DNA of 64,000 nt, from positions 2,170,001 to 2,234,000 of the forward strand of contig NZ_CP097127.1 in the NCBI RefSeq assembly GCF_023330665.1, in the 5' to 3' direction. The notes below the pieces were generated by a model. It saw only the letters and a list, made by a program, of their open reading frames with translations. It was not told the origin of the DNA and searched no databases. The position numbers were made by a program, and so were the translations under genes. Below, one piece after another: positions 1 to 8,240 of the stretch. Origin of the DNA: Conexibacter sp. S30A1 (GTDB lineage Bacteria; Actinomycetota; Thermoleophilia; Solirubrobacterales; Solirubrobacteraceae). Within the stretch, counting starts at the first letter, position 1. Every line of letters starts with the position of its first letter.

Positions 1-679
1 CGGCGATCTCCGCGATCGGCTCGTAGCTGCCGTCGAAGGTGGAGCCGAGCACGCCCACCACGCCGATCGTGTTCTCATCGCAGCGCGCGATCGCCTCCGC
101 CGCTGACAGGTGGTAGCGCTCGCCCTCCATCGGCACAAGGCGCGGCTCAACGTCCCAGTAGCGCATGAACTTCTCCCAGCAGACCTGGACGTTTGCGCCG
201 GTCACGAGGTTTGGCCGGTCGGTCGGCTTGCCCGCGGCCCGCATGCGCTCGCGCCAGCGCCACTTGAGCGCCAGCCCGCAGAGCATCGCCGCCTCGCTCG
301 ATCCCGTGGTCGAGCAGCCGGTCGCCTGCTCATCCGGGTCGGCGTGCCAGAGGTCGGCGATTATGTTTACGCAGCGCTCCTCGATCGCGGCGGTCTGCGG
401 GTATTCGTCCTTGTCGATGATGTTCTTGTCGGCGGTCTCGTCCATCAGGCGTCCGGCCAGCGACGGCATCCAGGTGGTCACGAAGGTCGCCAGGTTCAGC
501 CGTGCCTGTCCGTCGAGCAGCAGCTCGCTTGAGATCAGCTCGTAGCTTGTCTGCTCCCCGAGCCCGTGATCGGGCAGCGAGCGCAGCGGCATCAGCGGCT
601 CCGGGCGGTGCTGATGGACCGCCGCCGCCGGCTGCTGGTGGCGGTGGCCGTTGTGCCTGTGGGTGGATAGGGCCATCAT
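1..679 (-). CDS. gad: Glutamate decarboxylase, N-terminal part (runs off window)
   Basis: This is a PLP-dependent enzyme that converts L-glutamate to GABA and CO2, consuming a proton. The 226 codons visible carry the family's N-terminal landmarks: LNLATFVTTWM, then a DKNIIDKDEYPQTAAIEERC block, TGCSTTGSSEAAML (cofactor phosphate region), GLALKWRWRER and CDENTIGVVGVLGSTFDGSY. The PLP-binding lysine lies beyond the window. The start is ATG at 679-677, overlapping the stop of the upstream 119-aa gene (ATGA), with GAGGAG four bases upstream; a second ATG follows at once. The first 35 residues are His/Gln/Pro-rich and not conserved. Its place at the end of a conjugation operon is unusual. Family assignment is firm; whether it is co-transcribed with the transfer genes is inferred from the overlap only. 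Confidence 0.93.
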   Translation of the reverse strand, partial: MMALSTHRHNGHRHQQPAAAVHQHRPEPLMPLRSLPDHGLGEQTSYELISSELLLDGQARLNLATFVTTWMPSLAGRLMDETADKNIIDKDEYPQTAAIEERCVNIIADLWHADPDEQATGCSTTGSSEAAMLCGLALKWRWRERMRAAGKPTDRPNLVTGANVQVCWEKFMRYWDVEPRLVPMEGERYHLSAAEAIARCDENTIGVVGVLGSTFDGSYEPIAEIA

Positions 680-1035
680 TTCTCCTCGCGGTTTGCCTGC
701 TCGCTGACACCCTGCCCGGTCAGCGCCGCTACAAACACGCTGAAGGCGGCGCGGTCACGCTCCGGGTGAAACGGAGCGTTTCCATCTCTCAGCATCGCGG
801 ACACCCTTTCCAGGTCATAAAGCAGGGCGAGCTTGCCCGGCGGATCATCCCACTCGCCGCTGTCATAGCGCGCCACCCACGCGGCCAGTGCCGCCAGGGC
901 CTCGACCTGTAGCGGACTCTCCCACCAGCGGGTGCGCACCGGCAGCAGGTAGCGCTCGCGCAGCCTACAGACATCGAGCCACAGGTCCTCAAACCACTCG
1001 CGGCAGAGCGCAGGGTCCTCGAGCGGCGGCCTCAT
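676..1035 (-). CDS. Hypothetical protein, 119 aa, in the conjugation operon
   Basis: I do not recognise this protein. It is 119 aa, acidic and aromatic, with a WFEDLWLDVCRLRERYLLP segment near residues 14-32 and an alanine-rich helix around 43-56. No signal peptide or membrane segment is visible. Its start codon overlaps the stop of the coupling-protein gene (ATGA at 1032-1035) and its own stop overlaps the glutamate decarboxylase start in the same way, so translation of all three is probably coupled. A small cytoplasmic accessory protein of the transfer apparatus is the likeliest role from context, but nothing in the sequence proves it. Confidence 0.7.
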   Translation of the reverse strand: MRPPLEDPALCREWFEDLWLDVCRLRERYLLPVRTRWWESPLQVEALAALAAWVARYDSGEWDDPPGKLALLYDLERVSAMLRDGNAPFHPERDRAAFSVFVAALTGQGVSEQANREEK

Positions 1036-2591
1036 AGCCCGCCCGCCGCCCAGCCACGATCCGACCGACCGCCATCCTTGCGGCCGTCATCTGCCCGCCC
1101 GACCGCCAGCCGCCGCAGTCGGCGGTCATCAAACCAGGTGCGCAGCCGCACACGCACCGGCGCAAGGCGCCCGTAGAGCAGCAGCGCATGCCCCTCGGGC
1201 AGCTGGCGCAGCGCCTCGGGTGAGATCAGCGGTGCCCGCCTGTGGCCGTAGGAGCGGCTCGAGCCGTCACGGCCACTGGTGCGCGTCAGCTCGCGACGCT
1301 CCTCCTCGCCCGCCAGCCCCGAGAAGTAGCGCAGCGTCTCGAGGTCGGCCACTCCCGGCAACAGCATCCGCGCCCTGTGGCTGTTTACAACCGTCTCGGC
1401 CTGCTGGCGGTAGCGGCTGCGTGCCTGCGCCAGGTCGTGGAAGATCGAGATCAGCTGGATGTTGTGGCTGGGTGCGGTTGAGGCGATCTCCGCCAGGTTC
1501 GGCAGCGGTGCCACGTTGCCGGCCTCGTCCAGGCAGATCAACAGTGGCCGCTCGAGCCGCCCGCCGAGGCTGTTGGCAAGCTCGTAGGCGCCGTCGACGA
1601 TCTCCGAGAGCAGCACCAAAAAGATCGGCCGAAGCAGCTTTGAGGCCTTGGCGTCGCCGATCAGATAGAGCGTCGCGCACGAGCCGAGCAGCCGCTCGGC
1701 GGTTATCTCACAGCCCGCGGCCGAGCGCGCCACGCGCGTGAAGCGGTAGGCGCGCAGCAGCGTCTGCGCGGTCGCCTCGATCGATGTCCGCGTGCGGTCG
1801 GCCTGCGCCTCAAATGCCCTGACCGCCTCATAGGCCGCGCGCGTATCCGCGCGCTCGCGGCTGCCTGACGCGCGGGCCAGCAGGTCATCCAGCGCGCCGT
1901 CAAGCGCCCGTGTGCCCTGGCCGTAGGCCCAGGCTACGACCTGCTCGATCCCAGCGCCGGTGCGCGCCGCCACATACAGAAGCGGTGCCAGCCGCTGCTC
2001 GGCGGCGACCGCCCAGAAGTCGCCGCCCTCGACCCCACGCTGGTCAAGCTCGCCCGCCGCCGCAAGCCGCCAGGCAACCTCCAGGGCGCCGTCCCAGCTG
2101 GTCGCGCCGCGCAGCGGCGACCACGTCTGCCCCGGCACGCCGGCGAGCCCGAACGGGTCAAAGACATAGACCTCACCAAGCGCCTGGCGGCGTGCGAGCG
2201 TCGCGCCGAGCAGGTCGGTCTTGATCGATGAGGCGACCGCCGGCCCCTGCCACTCGAGCAGCGCCGGGATCGCAAGCCCCGCCGACTTGCCCGACTGCGG
2301 CGGCCCGAAGGCGACCAGCGCGTGGCGCTCCTCGGCGCGCAACAGCCGCCGTCCGCTGTAGCCGAGCGCCAGCCGGCCCGCTGGCCGGCTGGCGCCAGCG
2401 GCCTCCCGTTCGCCGCCTCGCCCCAGCGCATGCGACACCGTGCGCCCGTGGGCGTGCAGCGCGGCCAGGTCACGAGGCCTGGCCCAGCGTGCGCCGCGGT
2501 CAGAGTGACCGTCACCGGAGCGCTCGCCGGCCAGCGCGAAGAGCACCAGCGCGAGCAGCAGACCGGCCAGCGGCAGCGCCTCAGCGGCCAT
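1032..2591 (-). CDS. VirD4/TraG-family type IV coupling protein
   Basis: A 519-aa conjugative coupling ATPase that would link the DNA substrate to the secretion channel at the inner membrane. A hydrophobic helix at about residues 4-21 is the likely membrane anchor. Walker A is GPPQSGKS at 96-103; Walker B is LLICLDEAG at about 350-358, followed by the TraG/TraD-type block NVAPLPNLAEIASTAP and by HDLAQARSRY. The ATG start (2591) lies inside the VirB4-like gene, an 11-bp overlap, and the stop overlaps the next gene by 4 bp. Short N-terminal membrane regions are usual in actinobacterial coupling proteins. Function is firm at family level; the relaxase it would work with is not in the window. Confidence 0.9.
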   Translation of the reverse strand: MAAEALPLAGLLLALVLFALAGERSGDGHSDRGARWARPRDLAALHAHGRTVSHALGRGGEREAAGASRPAGRLALGYSGRRLLRAEERHALVAFGPPQSGKSAGLAIPALLEWQGPAVASSIKTDLLGATLARRQALGEVYVFDPFGLAGVPGQTWSPLRGATSWDGALEVAWRLAAAGELDQRGVEGGDFWAVAAEQRLAPLLYVAARTGAGIEQVVAWAYGQGTRALDGALDDLLARASGSRERADTRAAYEAVRAFEAQADRTRTSIEATAQTLLRAYRFTRVARSAAGCEITAERLLGSCATLYLIGDAKASKLLRPIFLVLLSEIVDGAYELANSLGGRLERPLLICLDEAGNVAPLPNLAEIASTAPSHNIQLISIFHDLAQARSRYRQQAETVVNSHRARMLLPGVADLETLRYFSGLAGEEERRELTRTSGRDGSSRSYGHRRAPLISPEALRQLPEGHALLLYGRLAPVRVRLRTWFDDRRLRRLAVGRADDGRKDGGRSDRGWAAGGL

Positions 2592-3819
2592 CGATCCGCA
2601 TCCCGCTGTCTGTGTCGGTCAGCCGCCGCTCGATCCTTGAGCGCTGGTGGGCCACGACGAAGGACCGCGCGCCGACCCGCCAGAGCGCCTGGCCGGGCGA
2701 AAGCTGGGTGAGCAGCTGCGCCTCCGTCCGCGTGAGCCCGAGCAGCTCGCGCGTGAGCTCGATCTGGCTCGCGTCCTGGTGATAGATGATCTTGGTCGAT
2801 GAGTCCGCGATCAGCCCTTCGGCGATCCGCGCCGCCCGCGAGCCGGAGTCGCCTGCCGCCTGCAGGTCGCCGAGCTTGTGCAGCACCACCAGGTTCATCA
2901 CGCCGAACTGCCGGGCGAGCTTGAAGTTGGACTGAAACCACTCCCCCAGGCCGCCGTGCTGGATGATCTTCCAGGACTCATCGGCGACGTTGATCAGCCG
3001 TGCGCGTCCGGGCCGCTCGGCGTCGCGGGCGAGCTGGGCGCTCATCCAGGCGCCGGCGCAGGCCATCAGAATCCCGACCGCGGGCGAGTCGCGCACGGCG
3101 TGCAGGTCGATCACAACAAGCCTCGCGTCCAGGTCGATGCCCGGCGAGGTCGGCCCGTCGAAGATCCCCGCAAGCGGCCCCTCACAGAGATCCTGCAGCG
3201 CCAGCGCCGCCCGCCGCGTCTCAGCGGCGAGTGCCGCGGGTGTGGTCTGCAGGCGCCCAGCCAGCTCGGCCGGCGGGTCAAAGAGCACCTCCGCGATCTG
3301 CGGGAGCGTCGGCTCGATCTCGCGGGCACGCACGGCGCGCAGTGCCTCGCGCAGTGCTGCGGCCTCGACCTGCTCGAGCGTCTGGCCGATCGCCGTCGTC
3401 GTGATCGCGCGCAAGAGCTCGGTCTGCGCGTGCTCCTCGGGCCGGGCGCTCAGCGGGTTCAGTCGCAGACCGCCGCCCGGTGATAGCGACAGCGGCCTCA
3501 CGCCGACGCTCTCACACAGCCGCCCGTACTCGCGCTTGACGTCGAGCACGAAGGCACGGCGCCCGAACAGGAGCATCCGCCACAAAAGCGTCTTGACCAG
3601 CGCGCTCTTGCCCTGGCCGAGCTTGCCGATCACGATCGCGTTGGGGTCATCCAGCGCACCGTCCTCGTAGAGCACCCAGGGGTCAAAGCAGAACGCGCCG
3701 CCATCGCTGTCACGGCCGATGTAGGCGCCGCGCCCGCCCAGACCACCGCCGGAGGTGAACGGGTAGAGCGCCTGCGCGTGGCGGGTGGTGACGCGGTGGG
3801 CGGGCGTCGCGGCGCTCAT
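2581..3819 (-). CDS. VirB4/TraC-like conjugation ATPase
   Basis: A 412-aa ATPase that resembles the C-terminal motor domain of VirB4/TraC proteins, which energise type IV secretion at the membrane. Walker A is GKLGQGKS at residues 65-72, followed by an ALVKTLLWRM helix and FVLDVKREYGRL. A Walker B-like segment (RLINVADESWK) lies near residue 265. It is much shorter than full-length VirB4 (about 600-800 aa), so the N-terminal domain may be supplied by the SCO6880-like protein encoded just upstream. It begins at ATG 3819, overlapping that gene's stop by 4 bp, and runs 11 bp into the coupling-protein gene. ATPase assignment is secure; the split-VirB4 idea is inference. Confidence 0.85.
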   Translation of the reverse strand: MSAATPAHRVTTRHAQALYPFTSGGGLGGRGAYIGRDSDGGAFCFDPWVLYEDGALDDPNAIVIGKLGQGKSALVKTLLWRMLLFGRRAFVLDVKREYGRLCESVGVRPLSLSPGGGLRLNPLSARPEEHAQTELLRAITTTAIGQTLEQVEAAALREALRAVRAREIEPTLPQIAEVLFDPPAELAGRLQTTPAALAAETRRAALALQDLCEGPLAGIFDGPTSPGIDLDARLVVIDLHAVRDSPAVGILMACAGAWMSAQLARDAERPGRARLINVADESWKIIQHGGLGEWFQSNFKLARQFGVMNLVVLHKLGDLQAAGDSGSRAARIAEGLIADSSTKIIYHQDASQIELTRELLGLTRTEAQLLTQLSPGQALWRVGARSFVVAHQRSRIERRLTDTDSGMRIDGR

Positions 3820-5264
3820 CGCAGCCCCCGGCAGAGCGGCAGCGTGAAGGTGAAGGCCTCGGCCTGCTGCCCGTACATGCGTCGCAGCTCGAGGTGCGCG
3901 CGGGCGGCGTGGCGGTGCATCTGCGCACAGGCGCGGCGCAGCTGCGCCTCATCAGCGCCGCTGACGGTCACAAAGCCGCTGAAGCGCACCTCGCTGTGGC
4001 CGGCGGCAAGCTCCGACTCGCGCCGCGCGGCGGCCTCCTGAGCCTGGCGCTGGCGCGCGGTCTCAGACTGTCCGAAGCGGCGCCGCAGCTCGCTGTCGGC
4101 ACGGTCGCGCGTGATGGCCGCCTCGACCTCCCGGGCGGAGCGCTCCGGTGCGACCGGCTCGAAGGTCACCGCAACGGTGCGCACGGTGTCTGAGTCGGCC
4201 AGCAGCGCCTCCATGAACATCGGCGTGACGTCAAGCCGCGGCCAGGCGCTAACCCAGTGCGTGGCGTGCAGGGCACCGTCGCAGCGGTAGTGATCCCACG
4301 CCTCGCTGGTGGCAACCGGGCCGGCCGCCTGCTCACCGGTGCCGTCGCGGCGCCCGAGCGTGTCAAGCGCAGCGAGCTCAGCTCGCGCGTAGGGATCAAA
4401 ACCGGTGCGCAGCACGCGCGCCAGATGGCCGGCCGAGAGCGCGCCGAGCACCTTGATCTCGGCGGTCTCGAGGCCGCGGGCGAGCTGGCCGACCTGCTCC
4501 AGTGCCTGCTCGGCGATGGTGTCCCTGCCGCCCTGAAACCGTGTCGTGTCGAGCTGGATGGCAAGCAGGATCTCGTGGTCGTGGGCCACCTGTGTGCTCT
4601 GTCCGATCAGCTCCAGGTAGGACTCAACGACCGGCGCGCCGCGCGCGGGCAGCTCCGGGTCGCGGGCGCCGTGCAGCCAGCGTGCGAGCTCGTCACCCTG
4701 CGCCGGGGTGGTGCGCTCGAGCCATTGCAGGCGCCTGAGCGGGGTCGTCGCGGTCGCAGCCAGAACCGCGCCCCAGGCCGCCAGCCGCCGCTCCTGCAGC
4801 TCCGGGTCGATCAGCGCAAAGGACGCCGCCTGGCAGGCCAACACGGCCGTCAGCCAGCGTCCACGCCGCTCGTGCAGCGCACCGATCTCGCGCGCCCTGT
4901 GGCTGAGGGTGACGAGCTCGACGCCGCGCAGCGTGGCCGGCAGCGCGAGCGCCGCGGGGCGTCCGGCTGTCGGCGCGGGGGAGCAAAAGCGCCTGTGACC
5001 AGCCGCCGTGCGCAGCGCGAAGCTGACGCCCACGGGCGCCCACTCGACGGGGCTACGGCCCGCGAGCGGCGCGGTCGCGACCGCGGTTGCGAACATCAGC
5101 TCGGCCAGCGCGCAGACCACGCCTGTGCCGCCGCCCAGGCTGTCAAGCAGCACCACCGCCGCCACCAGCGCGCCGGCCAGGCTGAGCGCCTGTCCGGCGC
5201 GCAACGGCCCGAGCAGCCCCCGGCGCTCGAGCGGCCCGAAGCGGTAGCGCACCCGCTCACTCAT
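3816..5264 (-). CDS. SCO6880-like conjugation membrane protein
   Basis: A 482-aa protein of the SCO6880 type, found next to TrbL-like and ATPase genes in actinobacterial integrative and conjugative elements. Two hydrophobic segments at about residues 24-70 form a membrane anchor near the N-terminus; the remaining 400 residues are soluble, Arg/Ala-rich, and end in a helical region rich in charged residues. I chose ATG 5264 rather than the TTG one codon earlier; it overlaps the TrbL gene by 8 bp. Together with the following short ATPase it may correspond to a divided VirB4. No catalytic motif is visible. Family recognition rests on the N-terminal pattern (RVRYRFGPLERRG) and gene order. Confidence 0.75.
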   Translation of the reverse strand: MSERVRYRFGPLERRGLLGPLRAGQALSLAGALVAAVVLLDSLGGGTGVVCALAELMFATAVATAPLAGRSPVEWAPVGVSFALRTAAGHRRFCSPAPTAGRPAALALPATLRGVELVTLSHRAREIGALHERRGRWLTAVLACQAASFALIDPELQERRLAAWGAVLAATATTPLRRLQWLERTTPAQGDELARWLHGARDPELPARGAPVVESYLELIGQSTQVAHDHEILLAIQLDTTRFQGGRDTIAEQALEQVGQLARGLETAEIKVLGALSAGHLARVLRTGFDPYARAELAALDTLGRRDGTGEQAAGPVATSEAWDHYRCDGALHATHWVSAWPRLDVTPMFMEALLADSDTVRTVAVTFEPVAPERSAREVEAAITRDRADSELRRRFGQSETARQRQAQEAAARRESELAAGHSEVRFSGFVTVSGADEAQLRRACAQMHRHAARAHLELRRMYGQQAEAFTFTLPLCRGLR

Positions 5265-6519
5265 CAACGCCGCCTTTGAAGCTGTCGGGATCCAGCGACA
5301 CGGCCGCGTCCGTTGACCTGGGCGACGCGGGCGCTGGCGCTTCCGTCTGCTCCCGAGCGTCCGGCTCGGGTCCGTCAGGCGCCGACATGCCCTCGGCGTG
5401 CGGGGCTGTCGTTACCGGCTCAGTCGCCGCCTGCGCGTCCTGCGCTCCGGCCTCCTGTGGTTGTGAGCCGCCAGCGTCGGGCTCCCCGCCAGCGTCGGGC
5501 TCCGTGGCGGGCGCGCTGAGCTGCCGTGCGTGATCTCGCAACCTGGCCGGGATCGCGGCCAACTGCTCGCCGGCGAGGCCGACCTGCCCCAGGCTGCCGA
5601 CTGCTCGCTCTCGCGCTCCGACCGCCTCCACGCGCAACAGACCGGCGGCGCCGGCCGCCAGTTCGGCAAAGGGCAGGATCCGCATCAGCGCCCAGGGCGC
5701 GAAGGTCGCAAGCAAGAGCAGGGTCATCGCCACGAGCACCTGACCGACGCCGCCAGTGCCCTGGCTGAAGGCGGCCGCCGCCAGCGACAGCACCGCGACG
5801 ATCGCGAACTTCGAGAGGATCAGCGATACGAGCAGCTCGACCGTGCGCGTTGCCCAGATGCGGCGTGCCGGCCAGACGAAGGCGGCAAAGGCAAGCGGCA
5901 GCATCAGCACGACCACGTAGACCGCGGCGGCGCGCATCAGAAGCTCCACCGCCAGCGCGACCGCGCCGACCAGCGCGAGCAGACCGACGCTAACCGCGAG
6001 GAAGGCCGACCCGGTGACAGAGCCCGAGAGCGAGCCCGCCACCGCGGCCGTGTGGTCCAGAAACTGTGCCGCGCCGGTGCTCGCGCCCGCCGAGACCGCG
6101 GCTGACATCTGGTCGGTGGCCGCGAGCATCAGCATCGTCAGTGGCGCCGCCAGGCTGACGCCGATCAGCGCCAGCGGCAGGTGGGTGAAGGCGGCGCGCG
6201 CGAGCAGGCCGATGTCGCCGCGCGCAACCGCCTGCACCGCGGCCGCGCACAGAAACGGGATGGTCAGCATCGCCGCCAGCGCCGCCACCCGCCAGTAGGT
6301 GGAGGAGAACCAGGTGCTGTTGAGGTTGGGCTCGGTGTTCGCGCCGATCGCGGAGGCCACTTCCCGCAGCGCGCCCTGGGTGCCGCCCAGCACCCACGAT
6401 GCGATCCCGTGCAGCGCGGCCTTGGACGCGCTGTCAGCGGTCTGCGCAACCACACCCGTGAGCGGCGAGCCGCCCTCGATCCCTCCGGCCAGCCCATCAC
6501 CGGGCGGATAGAGGTTCAT
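5257..6519 (-). CDS. TrbL/VirB6-like conjugal transfer membrane protein
   Basis: A 420-aa polytopic protein with about six to seven hydrophobic helices between residues 70 and 315, as in TrbL/VirB6 channel components. After residue ~330 the chain becomes a Pro/Ala/Glu-rich, low-complexity tail that includes two adjacent EPDAGG repeats and is probably unstructured and cytoplasmic. The longest open frame extends to 6831, but that extension is Arg/Gln-rich and unlike a protein N-terminus. ATG 6519, which overlaps the stop of the DUF6112 gene (ATGA), is the better start. No strong ribosome site precedes it, consistent with coupled translation. Role in the channel is inferred from topology and neighbours. 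Confidence 0.82.
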   Translation of the reverse strand: MNLYPPGDGLAGGIEGGSPLTGVVAQTADSASKAALHGIASWVLGGTQGALREVASAIGANTEPNLNSTWFSSTYWRVAALAAMLTIPFLCAAAVQAVARGDIGLLARAAFTHLPLALIGVSLAAPLTMLMLAATDQMSAAVSAGASTGAAQFLDHTAAVAGSLSGSVTGSAFLAVSVGLLALVGAVALAVELLMRAAAVYVVVLMLPLAFAAFVWPARRIWATRTVELLVSLILSKFAIVAVLSLAAAAFSQGTGGVGQVLVAMTLLLLATFAPWALMRILPFAELAAGAAGLLRVEAVGARERAVGSLGQVGLAGEQLAAIPARLRDHARQLSAPATEPDAGGEPDAGGSQPQEAGAQDAQAATEPVTTAPHAEGMSAPDGPEPDAREQTEAPAPASPRSTDAAVSLDPDSFKGGVDE

Positions 6520-6806
6520 TTGGCCGTCGCCCCCAGGTGCGCGAAGAAGTTCACGAGCGCCGGCCCGGCGCCGATCACAAGCGCCGCCCCAGCCGAGGTC
6601 AGCGCCGCCATCCGCCCCCTGGCGGCGTAGTGGTTGCTGCTGGTGTGGGAGGCGACCGCCCAGATCGCCGCTCTGACGAACGTGCCGATCAGCGTGATCG
6701 CAAGCGCCCAGGCATCGACGCCGTTGACGATCTGCTGAAGCACGTTGCTGCCCGGCAGGGCGTTTGCATCGGGACTGGCGCTGACGCCGGCGATGGGAAT
6801 GTTCAC
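6516..6806 (-). CDS. DUF6112-family small membrane protein, first gene of the transfer operon
   Basis: A 96-aa protein with an ALPGSNVLQQIVNGV motif followed by two hydrophobic helices (about residues 31-52 and 68-88) and a short charged loop between them. This is the pattern of DUF6112 proteins that precede TrbL and SCO6880 genes in actinobacterial mobile elements; a pilin-like or channel role is possible. The open frame reaches 6842, but GTG at 6806 has an AGGAG seven bases upstream and gives the typical N-terminus (NIPIAGVSA), so I use it. It is the first gene of a seven-gene overlapping run on this strand. Confidence 0.75.
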   Translation of the reverse strand: MNIPIAGVSASPDANALPGSNVLQQIVNGVDAWALAITLIGTFVRAAIWAVASHTSSNHYAARGRMAALTSAGAALVIGAGPALVNFFAHLGATAK

Positions 6807-6911
6807 GCTCACGCTCCTCTCTAGTTGACATCTACTGAGCATGCACGCTAGCGTCCCAATCCTCAGCTAGCTAGATTCAACTGTGCCAAATTAGTTTCAA
6901 TTGGCGATGAG
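6807..6911. promoter_or_regulatory. Divergent intergenic region between transfer operon and sigma factor
   Basis: This 105-bp AT-richer stretch separates the first transfer gene from the divergent sigma-factor gene, so promoters for both must lie here or overlap the coding ends. It contains a TTGACA on the plus strand (6834-6839) and a run of CTAGC/TAGCTAG motifs around 6848-6874, but no pair with good -35/-10 spacing that I would call with confidence. Confidence 0.4.
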
Positions 6912-7475
6912 ATGAGCTATCCATCCATGGCCGTCGAGCCACAGCCCGACGCCCCGCGCCCCGACCAACGAGCACGGGTCGCAGACCTCTACCCGCGGCT
7001 GGCCGCGCAGCTGCGCCGCATCGTGGCCACGAACCTCAGGGCGCCCGACTGGCTGTATGAGGAGGCCTGCCAGACCGCCTGGGAGGCGCTGCTGCGCCAC
7101 AGCGACCAGGTCAGGCAGGGCAGCGAGCTGAGCTGGCTCTCAACCCCCGCGACGCGCAGCGCGCTTCGGGCTCTGCGCCGTGAGCGCGCCTATGCGCGCG
7201 TCGACTTCGGCATTGACCACATCGGCGCCGGAGGCCAGACGAAGTTGGCCGCCGCCACGCCCCGTCCCGCCCCCGACCAGGCCTGCGAGCTGCGTGAACG
7301 GATCGCGAGCGTCTCACGCCTGCCAGACCGCGCGCAGCGCATCCTGCTGCTCCACGGCTTTGGCTACGACTACGCCGAGATCGCACAGGCGACCGGCTGC
7401 AGCCCCCGTACCGTCACCCGCCAGATCACCCGCGCCCGGCGGCGACTGTCGATTGCCGCTACGCCCGAGGATTGA
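6912..7475 (+). CDS. RNA polymerase sigma factor, sigma-70/ECF-like
   Basis: A 187-aa protein with a region-2-like N-terminal half (YEEACQTAWEALLRHS, residues 51-66) and a region-4 helix-turn-helix at the C-terminus (LPDRAQRILLLHGFGYDYAE then IAQATGCSPRTVTRQITRAR). Size and layout match small ECF-type sigma factors that direct RNA polymerase to specific promoters. It is divergent from the conjugation operon and shares its upstream region, so it may control transfer or respond to it. No anti-sigma gene is adjacent. The start is ATG 6912; an in-frame ATG at 6927 is possible. Confidence 0.8.
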   Translation: MSYPSMAVEPQPDAPRPDQRARVADLYPRLAAQLRRIVATNLRAPDWLYEEACQTAWEALLRHSDQVRQGSELSWLSTPATRSALRALRRERAYARVDFGIDHIGAGGQTKLAAATPRPAPDQACELRERIASVSRLPDRAQRILLLHGFGYDYAEIAQATGCSPRTVTRQITRARRRLSIAATPED

Positions 7476-8240
7476 GCCATGATGCGGCGACCCGTACGCG
7501 CAGTGGACCATCGTCGAACGTCGCGGCGCACGCGCCGACGGAGCTGTGGCCCAAGTGGAGTTCGTGCACTCCAAGCGGTCATCTGGATGAACGCACCGTA
7601 CGTGGTGGCCCCACAACTGGCGCGACGCAGCGACCCCACGGGTTCCAGGTAATTAGCTTTCGTGGCCCGTGCGAACCCTCTCATCCCGACGGGCAACTTC
7701 GGACGAACCAGCCAAACAACTTTGGAGGCAGTCTACTACCCTGGCGTGGCTCAACCCTGCCAGATCCAATGTCCTGCACCTGATGAACCTCTCCTACTAC
7801 TCACTGCCGGACACGCGGGCGGCGTTCACCGGAGCCAGCCGCCGCGCGGTCCCTGACCAAGCCCTGGGAGGCGGCACTCTTCCGCGCGTCGCCGACCCTC
7901 CGTGGGCGCGATTCCTCGATTCGGGAGGGCTACGGGCACACCAGCGGTTGTAACAGACCGCTCCGAGCACGCGTCCGCCGGCGACCGTCGTGGCGGACGC
8001 AAAGGCTTGATCGCTAGGTCGAAACGGGGGCCACTCGCGGGATGCGCCGTACGGGCGATAATGGCTGAGACGGAACTCAGCCAAAGCGACTCCGGAGGAG
8101 TTTGAACTCATGGTGCCCTTGAACGGCATCCGGCCATCGGTCGAATCTGTTATCTCGCCACGCCTAGACTTGCTCTCGCGCGGCAGGCCCCTAACAGCAC
8201 CGACGGCCTCCAGACCAAGGACGGGGAGTAGCGAGCAGCC
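7476..8240. other. 765-bp gap without a supportable gene
   Basis: No open frame here has a recognisable protein pattern. A 210-aa frame on the minus strand (7797-8429) is low-complexity and overlaps the start of the following reductase gene, so I do not call it. A short frame near 8078-8115 (TPEEFELMVP) is reminiscent of transposase C-termini but too short to assign. Base composition is less GC-biased than in the transfer operon. The last part must hold the promoter of the reductase gene. Confidence 0.5.
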
